Positions 23,001 to 35,000 of a DNA stretch of 64,000 nt are shown one piece after another. This DNA is from Muricea muricata (Eukaryota; Cnidaria; Anthozoa; Malacalcyonacea; Plexauridae), in NCBI GenBank assembly GCA_963855995.1, contig OY979727.1, forward strand, positions 9,394,446-9,458,445. Reading direction: 5' to 3'. The notes beneath the pieces were generated by a model. The model was given only the letters and a program-made list of their open reading frames with translations. It had not been told where the DNA came from and did no database searches. Each line of letters starts with the position of its first letter. Position 1 is the first letter of the stretch. The position numbers and the translations under genes are program-made.

Positions 23001-26000
23001 ACACATTTATTTTTCATATGTTCTACTTACAAACATATGGGCTTTTAAAATTCGTAGCACCAGAAACCTACTGTATGCTCAAGTTGTGAGCTTATTGATT
23101 TTTATTATTTGTGATATTGCAAAAGACTCAATTGGATTTATTTAGGAATAAATTTGTACGTACATTTAAAAATGTAATTACACACAAAGCAACTTCAAGA
23201 TCTTCCTCGAAAGAGTATGATTAAATATTATTCGATGAAATGCGAACAAAAGCTCGCGAATGGGTTCAAATAACTTTGAATTAATCTAGCATGTATATTT
23301 ATAATAATTCTTACCCTAGACAAAAGCCTATGGGGTTTGTGACAAGGGCAAGATTTGAACAAAAACTCGTTGACTTGAGACATTTTGCATTGGCCACTAG
23401 ACTACATGAATGCTATCACGCCCTTGCCACTTAAATTGTTTAAGCGGGGTTTACTCTAGCCTATAATTGTTCTAAAACATAAAAATAATTCCGAGCAAGG
23501 CAATTATCGTTCAGCTGCGTTGTTTATCTACTGCACCACTTTGCTTCATCACCAGACCGCGTTGGCTATTACACTCACCCTATGTGGTTTAAATTATTTA
23601 CCCGTTTTCAACTGAATGAGCTTTAAAAAATAGTTGAACAATGTAAACCACTAAAAATCGTAGATGCATGTGTAGCCAGGATTAGACATAAATGAAAAGG
23701 GTGAAACGTTCTCTGACTAAAATATATTTATTTGTTTACGAGCTTTCGGCCACCAGTCTGTAGCCTTCAACGGGTATATTTATAATGATTTATAAACTGT
23801 GAAAGTGTGAAATGAAGCTAGATATGACGTGTATACATGCACTGTGAAATACGATAGGGTGATACTATGTTTTCTTTATTAAGATTGTACATTGTCGAGG
23901 AAGCGGTTTTGAGTTGTTACAGCATTCCTGTCTTTGGCAGCTGTATGCCATGATTCTGGACTTCTAGTGTTAGGCGACTACGGAAATTCCCTGCGTCAAT
24001 GATTTTCGCGTTGCATGTTTTTCGATGTTTGAACCACTATTATGTTCCTTAACGTTTCTGATGTGTTAAGCCTTTCTTGTTTTCAGAGATCTGCCTGTTT
24101 CCCCTAAGTACAGGCAGATATTTTAAAACAAGAAAAGCAAATGATCACGCATGGCAATAGTGCCTACCTGGTCGTAATTCAACCACAATTACTGCAACAG
24201 CAAAGCATGACGTATATATATACAAATCGGTGATACCATAGTGCCACCGATTTGTATATATATACGTCATGCTTTCCTGTTGCACTAATTGTGGTTGAAT
24301 TACGACCAGGTAGGCACTATTGCCATGCGCACATGCATCTAAATATAGGCTGCTGTTATTAACGTGCTGTATAAGTTTTATCATAAACATCAAAATATAA
24401 TTTGCGTGGTCATTTATGGAATCAGCGAAACACATTTCCATTTATTTAATACTTATCGTCTCTGTAGTGCCCCAGCAATAATGTTGCCTTCGAAATTAGA
24501 TTTAAATAGTGATCTTCTTTGTTCAATGATATATATATTGGACGCCTATAACTAGGTCATTATATTCGGAAAAGCCGGTATGTTTGATCAGAATTTACAA
24601 GATCTTCTCCGAGTATAAGAGAAGGCTGATTTCAACACACATTTATTTTTCAAATGTTTTATTACTCACAAAAATATATGCTCAAGTTGTGATCTTACCC
24701 ATTTTTGTTATTTGTGATATTGCAAAAGACTCAATTGGATTTATTTAGAAATAAATTTGTACATAATTTAAAAATGTAATTACACTCAAAGTAACTTCAA
24801 GATCTTCCTCGACAGAGTATGATTAAATATTATTTGATGAAATGCGAACAAAAGCTCGCAAATGGGCTCGAATAACTTCGATTTAATCTAGCGTGTATCT
24901 TTATGATAATTCTTAACCCTTTGAAAGTGGTAACTAACATGGAAAGTGGTAACTAACATAGTCTAGTGGTAAAGATAATATGTATCCATCAAAATCAATC
25001 ACTGAGTCCGGGAACAATACCTCCCTAGCTTTGCCAAAAATCGTTCTGGCTTTGGTCAGTTTTAAGAATTAAGCATAGGCTAGAACGTTTAGACAACTTA
25101 AACCCACCTGCCGGAGCCTCATAACCAACGTAATCCAGTGGTCAAGTAAAAATGACTCAACAAAGGTGGCTGGGATCAATTCCTGCCCATGCATTAAATA
25201 GTTTTCGTCAAGTGGAAGAATTATGACCCTTTCCAAAGTATCTTTTTGTCTATTTTGAAATTTTTTTTAGAAAAGAAGTCGTCAAAATTTCACAACTTCT
25301 TTGTATCATACAGTCTGATAAATGAAAATTTTTATTTCGTTCTTAACCGCACTGACAAAATTTCTGGTAAATGGAGAAAATAACAGTTTTAAAAAATCAT
25401 CGAAAAAAATTGGACAAAACACCGTGCTCAAAATGCTATGGTTTTTCTTAACGGTGGGAACCATCTTTTTTTTTGCAAAAAAGCCCAAATAAATAATTGA
25501 AAAGAATTATGCTATACCACTTACATTAGGGCTATTGAAAAGCATCATAAGAGATTGCACACTAGCGTAACCAATTTAAATTAGAAAGTTCCAAAAGGTG
25601 TCAGCTGAGAAATTCTGCTACCTTCGAAGGATTATAGTCTAGGAATGGTATAAAAGACAGCATGACGATAGTGAAAAGGACCGGGGTATTGTAATAAAAG
25701 TTCGCACACGGATGGCACTCGGATGGCTTCGCACAATTGGCCTCGACAACCCACCAAATGCGGTCGCCTTTCGACAACGACATCGAGTTGACTGCCTCAA
25801 CCGTCTGTGTCATAACTCCACCACCTCTGGTTCGAAATGTAGGGGAGGGTAGAAGCGGCCCCCAGACCGTAAGTGCTAAAACCCTGTATCTTCGAATCAG
25901 ACCATCAAGATATAGTAACACCGATTTGTATATATATACCTCATGCTCTGCTGTTGCAGTGATTGTGGTTGAATTACGACCGGGTAGACACTATTGCCAT

Positions 26001-29000
26001 GCGCACGTGCACCATGTATAGGATGCCGTTATTAACGTGCTGTATATAAGTTGTATCATAAACATCAAAGTATAATTTGCGTGATCATTTATGGAATCAG
26101 CGAACAACATTTCCATTTATTTAATACTTATCGTCTCTGTAGTGCCTCAGAGTCAGCAATAATGTTGTTCTTCGACATTAGATTTAAATAGTGATCTGTT
26201 TAGTTCAATGATATATATTGAACGCCTAAAGCTGGGTCATTAAATTTGGAAATGTATGTTTGATCAGAATTTCAAGGTCTTCTCCGAGTATAAGGGAAGG
26301 CTGATTTCAACACACATTTATTTTTCATATGTTCTACTTACAAACATATGGGCTTTTAAAATTCGTAGCACCAGAAATCTACTGTATGCTCAAATTGTGA
26401 TCTTATCGATTTTTATTATTTGTGATATTGCAAAAGACTCAATTGGATTTATTTAGGAATAAATTTGTACATACATTTAAAAATGTAATTACACTCAAAG
26501 CAACTTCAAGATCTTCCTCGAAAGAGTATGATTAAATATTATTCGATGAAATGCGAACAAAAGCTCGCGAATGGGTTCAAATAACTTTGAATTAATCTAG
26601 CGTGTATATTTATAATAATTCTTACCCCAGACAAAAGCCTATGGGGTTTGTGACAAGGGCAAGATTTGACCAAAAACTCGTTGACTTGAGACATTTTGCA
26701 TTGGCCACTAGACTACATGAATGCTATCACGCCCTTGCCACTTAAATTGTTTAAGCGGGGTTTACTCTAGCCTATAATTGTTCTAAAACATAAAAATAAT
26801 TCCGAGCAAGGGAATTATCGTTCAGCTGCGTTGTTTATTTACTGCACCACTTTGCTTGATCACCAGACCGCGTTGGCTATTACACGTGCCCTATGTGGTT
26901 TAAATTATTTACCCGTTTTCAACTGAATGAGCTTTAAAAAATAGTTGAACAATATAAACCACTAAAAATCGTAGATGTGTAGCCAGGATTAGACATAAAT
27001 GAAAAGGGTGAGACGTTCTCTGACTAAAATATATTTATTTGTTTACGAGCTTTCGGCCACCAGTCTGTAGCCTTCAACGGGTATATTTATAATGATTTAT
27101 AAGCTGTGAAAGTGTGAAATGAAGCTAGATATGACGTGTATACATGTGCACTGTGAAATACGATAAGGTGATACTATGTTTTCTTTATTAAGATTGTACA
27201 TTGTCGAGGAAGCGGTTTTGAGTTGTTATCAGCATTCCTGTCTTTGGCAGCTGTATGCCATGATTGTGGCCTGGAGATGTTTAATATTGTGCTGTACGAG
27301 AGGAATTAAAACGTAAAGATTCAAAACGATGCGAAAGTATCATCATCATGCAATCATCCATGCATTAATAGACAGAAAACGTGCTTTTCACATTTTCCTT
27401 CGAATCTTTGCGCTACTTTCTTCCACAAAAACTAAACAATTTTTATTTTTATTTTATTTTTTTATCTTCGGTTTTATAAAGCTGTACGTATTCTAAATTC
27501 AGTCGCTCGGTAATTAAATAATCATTATTATCTTTTTACATAACACTCCAAACACAAACGTCTTATTCAAAAATTATTGGCAAACTTTTTTGTGACGATT
27601 TCAAACTCTTTTCATGTAGGTTAACAATATCGGAAGAGGGTTGTGCGCGAGTTTTGAACCATCCTCACTCGACAGACATTTTAACCAAGCTAATCCACTC
27701 ACTTCGCACTGACACTGAAGGTATAGCTATAAACTCAATACAATTCTAATCACGTAGAATTTAATGGCGTGTAGTAACTGCCAGAGGTTCCCTAGGAACA
27801 GTGGGATCACAGGATAGAAGAATCCAGCATGAGTGCAACATGTTTCTTTATTTTATAACAATTCACTGACAAGAATAACGGTGGGACAGCCACTTCAACG
27901 TTTTTATTGCCCAGAAAATGCAATTGACTGGTCAGGTGTTGCATAATCGATAAAACCATGGATAGTTAAAGAAGGAAACTCGCGTTTGCGTGTGACGTTT
28001 TCAGCATTTGATGGCGTTTAAACCTGTTTCCAAATTATGACAGCACCAAAACCTCAAATAGCAGCACTTTTAGCAATAATACAGCTGAACATCTTAAATA
28101 AAAAACAAATTAGTTTGACTGCGTCATAACTATCCATGGTAAAACAGAAGAAAAGGGATCGGTAAATTTGGCCGAGAAATTGACCGATAAAATTTAATTC
28201 ATGGGTAAGATGTGGATCTGCAAGTAAACACCCCCTGAATTAATGGCCTCGGTACGCCACTGCAGTCCAACTCTTACCAGCTTTCTTTCCCGTTTCACCC
28301 TCTAGGTGATCTGAAAACACGGAAAAGTACTGGCACTAGTTGTCAAATGGAAATCCATTTTTCGAGCCAAACTAGCAAATTTCTCATTAAGTATGATTTA
28401 CTTCGGATCCAAATTTCTGGTGGACTTATAATTTTTTTTACTGAACATGATTACAAAATTTCAACAAGTTTTATAAAGGAAACTAAAAGATATAAGTGAT
28501 TAAAAACAGCAAAATGTATTTTTATTCGGTAGCTGGTTCCATGCCTTTTTCTCACAGTCAGATCAGCTGGCTGTCTCAAGCAAGAAAAGTATGGGGTGAA
28601 GATTTCTTCTGAATTTCTTATATTAGGTGCTGGTATGAATGCTGCCTTCGCGACAGGTCGCCTGTGCGATTTGCAAACAGGACGTATGCGTCTACTAAAT
28701 CACAAGAATTCCAATTTAATGGTGAGAAATTAAATACTATCTAATTTGAATGTCGGTTGTGATAGTAGTTTTGGTTTTTGTAGTTAGTACAGTAAATGTA
28801 AGTGTAGAAATGCAGAAACTAAAATTACGGTGGGTTAAATTTTAACCTAACGTCGAACAACAGGCTTCTGAAATAAATTTTGGTCGTGTTTTATATGCTA
28901 CTGCAAAAAAACCGACTTAAGAATGTCATTGTCTATTAGCTAGTATAGTTCATTCTCGTTATGTTAAAGTGATATTTTATAAATTGTGTTGTCATGCAGC

Positions 29001-32000
29001 TTGAAAGTCTGCTAAAGATGTTGCAAAGCGACGACATCGCTTGCCAGAAGAACGCCTGTTTCGCCATCAGTTGCCTGGCAACCAACACCCTCGGTCATTC
29101 CAGGATTCTAAATAATGACCATAGCAGCTACTTGTTTTCTTCTATGTCAAGGATGTTAACTTCCAGTGATGACGAATCAGTGTGGTTTGCGTCCATGTAA
29201 GTCGTATGTATTTTAGGAGACACCAGGTACTTGGCATTTTTAAGTGATTGGTTTTGGAGGCATCAATGCTACCAAAAAGATAAAAGCATGTTTTGTTTTG
29301 AGACATTATTTTAAGAATCCTACCGAGAAAGCTGCATTGTTATTTTAAGCGATCTTTGCAATGCAATCAGTAAACAGTTGGACAAAATTTCGTTTCATAC
29401 TTTTAATTGTTCGCTTTTCATTTGCATAAAGAGATAGTCAACTCAGCCTTCGACCCATCTAATCAACTGTTACTGATTTAAATGTGGTTTCATTGTGATT
29501 TCCAATCCAGAACTTTTTTTGACTGATAAATATAAGTTTTCATACAGGACGGTTCACACGATTTCATGTCAAAAGCAAGGAATTTTAGTGCTGCGAAAAC
29601 ATCCTGAAATTATCTCAGCTTTGCTGGTAAGTGATGATGTAGCCCGTCATGTCATTTTACCGTGACTATATGTGTCTTGTGCTTACCCATTCCACTGCAG
29701 TAGAGCATCGAACGAAAATGGGAAAAACTAACAAGGCAGCATGAAGTTGATTTCACATGTGAAAATTTTATACATGAACGATTTCAATTCCACATAACGA
29801 TGAAAATTTTATGTGTGAGATGTTATGTGAATTTTCCGCGAGAGCAATTCGGAAACTGTTGCATACTGGGTATAAAATTTCTAAAGCGTGTTATTTTTCA
29901 GAAACTTAATGAAAAACCCGATCTGAGTGAAGACACTGGCAATGAGGTCAATGCCGCCTTGGAATTGCTTGAGAAACTAACGAAACCTGATAAGCTTGAT
30001 GTCGAAGGTCTGTCTTCCGTCTTCTATTCTATTCTAACCCTAACAATCACAATAATTTATTGGATACAACAATCTTATTAGGCTACAACTTTCGGTCGTT
30101 CGGATCGGCTGATAGGGGTTCGGTAGTACGAAAGCGTTAGGCCGTCAGGTGGTGTTTTTTTTTTCAAAATTTCTAAATTACATGTTCAGTGACGGGTAAA
30201 ACCTACATTAAAGTTAAATATTTTCAAGTTTAAATCATTTTTATCCCTTGCGATTTTATTCTCCCTGTTGTCTTTGTTTTAAAATGCCTTTCTGCGACAG
30301 TTAAGAAAATCACTATCCGGTGGATAGCGCTTATATCTACCTTTCGTTCAACCATTTGATTGGAAATCGCGGATCGAAATGTACTATATTTCGATCGATT
30401 AATATCAGTGAGTGATTAATATCACTAGTTGTGAATAGAAATCAACTTTTCCATTTAAACTACTAGCTTGCTTTGTTTCCAAATTTCTGGTAGACTTAAT
30501 TGTCTTTGCTTTCAACATTTTTCATGGAAAATAACTGCTATAAGTGATAAAAAACCCCAGAAAAAAAATTATATAGGGATGGTTATTCCAGTCAAAAAGT
30601 ATCAACAACATGTAAATTCAGTGAAAATTGCTCGGAATTTTTGGAGTGAACATGAATGAAATAATCCCGAGAGTCCTGAGATGCAAATTTTTGCATTCTC
30701 AAAAAGCGAGCTCGATTTAAAAATTTCGATATCTCAGTAAATATTCAATCAAAATCTTATTGTAATTTTTACCAGAATTTAAGTAAGCTTTTTCTAGATA
30801 AGATGATGCCATTTGGTTGGCTATAATAACTACTGCGTAATGAATCCTCGTTTTTCTGTTACATGAAATCAAAGGGAAGTACATTTTGTTTGGGCCACCT
30901 GCTATGTACTAAGTTTCAGGCTCTAAAGATTATTTGGTGACGAGACATCCTCTTGTCCATCGATTGTTTTCAATTCTCATATTCTTGCCAATTTGATTAT
31001 AATCTCAACTCATTCCATCTTTAGTCCAAAGTCCCTACGTGATATCGGTGAAGTGGGAAAAGATATTTCCAAAAAGTGGCCTAGAAGTTTGGTACGAACT
31101 GTACAGAGGTATAGAGCGCATTATGCGTAGGGGATAGTCGAGAAAAAGTGATCAACTACAGATCGAGTCCACGCCTTTGCGATGTCGGTGCATTGCTCTG
31201 GTCAAAGTAGTGATGCATCGGTATCGTGTATTTGTTTCCCAACGGTTCCTGGCTTCACTTTTGATATATGTATGATTTCTACTCAAGATCAAGACACACT
31301 TACCCTTTGTTACCTGTCCCTTACTCACATATACCCTTTGCCATCCTAACCCTTACCCATTTTAGCCATTTGCCATTCTTACCCTTACCCACATTTACCC
31401 TTTGCCACTCTTATCCTTGCCCATATTTATCCTTTACCACCCTTACCCTTGACCACATTTACCCATTGCTACCAAGTACCACAAAGTATTTTAGATTTAT
31501 AAAATCCTTCCTTATTAGACGTTTATGTTAGTTTATAGGCCGTTTCGTGCCTGGACTGCATTTTAGGTCTTTGCAAACGTTTATTAATACTTCTTAGAAA
31601 TATGTGTCTGACTCAAAGATCATATCTATTTCTAGACGATGAGGCAATCTACATGGGTGATGAAGATAGTTTTGTTGTTACTGATGCCAAACCTGTGACG
31701 AAGTATTCTTTTCGACTTCGATATACGACAGAAGGAGATGAGAGTCCATTTAGCGTTCCAGTCCAAGTGGAAACACCAGAGTCAGGTAGTCATCCACCCT
31801 CCTTCAGACTTGGATCTTCTGTCATTTTGGGTTTACAGCTTTCGAAAAACTTACCAGTCACTGTTTAGCAATCTAAAATACATGCAAATAACTTCTCAAT
31901 TTCTCTTAAATTAGGTAGAAATCAAAGTATTGACAAAAAATTGAGTAGAATTGAAAGTTTATTAAAAAGTATAAGCAAAACATATTAAACAAAAATCGTA

Positions 32001-35000
32001 CTTCGCTACAAGTAAAAAGTAGCATAAAAACGACTTGGTTGCAAGTAAATGCTGATTTTTTTTTACTTAAGTGAAGTAACGAAGTAAGTTTACTTCATCA
32101 TGCCCTAGCCAATGCTGTTATTAGTTCTTAGCAACGCCTAACAACGGTAAAAAATTATCGTGTATGTGAAAGAATTGATTGGTTAAAATTTCTATCGTAT
32201 ATATTATTACTGTAAAGCAAATAATTTCTTTACTGGTTAGGCTATAACACAAATTTCAAGCATAAAATATTAGCGTGAGAAAGCCAAACTGTTATTTTCA
32301 CGTAGAAACGGAGTCAAAACATGTATTGCTTTTTCGAACCTTTGTTTAGTTCTGCATTATCCAAGAACAGTTTGCTGCTACCGTTTAAAGAAAAATGGCA
32401 ATATATTTGTTAATTGGATTTTTGATAAAAAACCTTTGAAGTAATTGTAACATCTGTTGTAGCTTTTTTAGTAACATACTGCACTTAGTTTCTGAAATAT
32501 TAAAGGAAAATGACATTAGCCATCCACCATCTTGTTTTATTATCGGGCAATGTTTTTAGGTCTATTGCAACGACGTCACAACCTGGGTAGACTGTATAAA
32601 ACTTGTTGTGAATTAGTTAAATGTCAGTGAAGTGTTCTTCAATACTTCGCAATTTACGTAAGAATTAAATATATGCGTACAAATTAAGTTCGATTTCACC
32701 ATTCAACATACTTGTTAATTGCTTCTTTAAGAGAAAAAAATTACCCATGTTGTGACGTCATTGGGTTTTTAATATCGAAGATGGCAGATGAGTAGTGTCT
32801 TTGTCTTTCTTTGTCCATCAGTATTTCAGAAACTAAGCATGTTATTAAAGTATTGGCCACACGTGTTACGGTTACTTTAGAGGTTATTATCAATAAGCAT
32901 TTAAAAGTTATATTGCTTTTTCCTTTAATGTCTTACAAATTGTCAAAAAGTGAAAATTCTAGCCGATGCTGAGACTGTACAACAAAACCTATTGCATCGA
33001 TATTGCGCAGGAAAAAAACTGAAATTATATTTCCGCAAAAAATTCCCCAACAAGCCTATTTCTTATTTTCTCTTCTTTTCGCTTGAAGTTCCTGGAGCAC
33101 CACAGTCGCTGCTTTGTCTCAACCGAACAACATCGCAGATCAAAGTATCCTGGGAACCACCGGTGTTAACCAATGGAATTCTGATGTGTTATCACGTGAC
33201 TGTGAAAGGACCAAAAGGTGGGAAAGTAATTTATTCAGTCAATTTATTCGCAACAATTTCACAATATTCAGTGCGTAAGTCTTGTCCAACTGTAGGTCTT
33301 TGTTAAAAGTTTAAAACATATACTAGCTTGGCTTCACGCTATTAACCGAACTTTGCATTGAGTTAGCTTCCCAGTTTGTATTATAGTTTAATGGTATCAA
33401 TACAACAAACATGTTTGTTTAAACAACCCGATAGTGTCAATGGCGCCATTTCAAGAAACTCAAGACACTTACTTCATTCTCTCTGGTCTGCTTCCTGGAA
33501 CTGAGTACAAATTTCTGGTAATTTCATGGAACAGTAATGTAACCGTTTTATCAATAGCCACGCTATCTTGAATCGCGATGCATTGTGGTCAAATAAGATC
33601 AAATGTGAAAAATAGTACTGTAAACATTGTCCGGCGTTGTTTGGGATATTTCAGTAAATTTTCTAAATAAGCAATTTGTACCATTATTGTGCTCGTATGA
33701 CGTAACTTTTTTCGAATTTATTTTATTTATCCTAGCACTAGTATTATATTCTTTGTTGGTTTATCTGTCCCGAGCATTTGTCTGTTGTTTACCCCTATGG
33801 CTGCATAAAATATTTTATTTTGTGGGACCACAAAGTCAACCAAAATATTTTCTGCAAACGCCTAAAACCCGTTCATTTTTTAAAATCTTATTGCCGCTAG
33901 ACAAGATGCAAAAGAAAGTGGAAAGTAAAACACGCCAGACGTACTCTCGATGCCTTGATCATTGCTAGCTTGTTTGATGACCTATCTCCATCATTTAAGT
34001 ACTCGCTATCATAAAGTCCAACTATTTGTATATTGGCGTATCGAGTACATGTAGGGAAATATTTTCTCATGTACTTTCTTTCCGTTACTTTTTTCTTTCA
34101 GAATATTTACAGTTTCATCTTGCTTTTTTCTGCCAGTCTCAAAACCTTTCTGGGGCAAATGGTCCTGCGGCCCACCATATTATGCAGCCCTGTTGTCTAC
34201 AATTATAATTAAAATTACGGTTTTCTTCCAATGTATTTTATTCGTAGCGGTTCAAAAAAGTTAAATTTTCCTACAGACACCACAATGCATTGCGATATGC
34301 TCAAGATTCAAGATGGTGTCACTATTAGTGAAAAATTGTATTGTAACAACTGCCGCAACCACCAAACACCATCATCAACAACAATGACAACAAAAATTAA
34401 AGCAAACACAGCTGCCTATCATAGGAAGTAACAACAAGTGCAACAAGAACAACAATGACAAGAACAAAATTCATAACATCCACAATTGAACAAAGCCAAC
34501 AATGGCATCTAGCTTTAGTCAAAACTAGTCAAAACATTAGCAAAAACAACATGAGTAAAAAGAAAACATGACAAATGATAACATGACTGTGCAAATCGAC
34601 AACAAGGTAATGTTCATTCTTTAGGTATACGCTGTCACAGGGCAAGGTCGTGGTGAGCCCGCTGTTCTGCTCGTTCACACAGTAGACCTAGGTAAGGTAT
34701 TGGACCCATTTCAAAATGATTATAGCACAATCACAAAAAGTATAGATTGTGTGTTTTCTCATTTATGTTTTAAGATCTTTAACCATAAATGCTTATCAAG
34801 ACATACTAAATGCATGGTAAATATCCGTCTCCCACATTTTGTAAACACGTCCTCCTCTTAGTTTCTTTTTTCAATGCTCCATTTGATTATTACAGGCCAT
34901 CATGCTCCAGCCAAACCAGCCCTTTCGGTTCTTGGTCGACATGAAATACAAGTTGAATGGGACATTCCAAAAGAACCTTTAAGTAGAATCACTAGTTATG

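Larger units (their letters stand above)
22221..24125 (-). mobile_element. Degenerate Penelope-like element, copy 1 (3' end of ORF plus long 3' region)
   Basis: On the minus strand a decayed GIY-YIG endonuclease end is readable at about 24105-23990 (YLGETGRSLKTRKA, then an in-frame stop and HIRNVKEHNSGSNI). The ESWHTA tail follows at about 23960. A long non-coding region runs down to 22221, where it begins (plus sense) GGTGTCAGCTGAGAAATTC. Bases 22221-23961 match 25597-27268 at roughly 95% by eye. GAGCTTTCGGCCACCAG near 23745 resembles conserved 3' sequence of such elements. Copy 1 carries a local tandem expansion at 22492-22612. No intact ORF remains. It lies in intron 3 of the ARM/FN3 gene. 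Confidence 0.65.

Noticed and set aside
23338-25190. tRNA genes
   Set aside because: A and B boxes are present but acceptor and anticodon stems do not fold; SINE heads are more likely.
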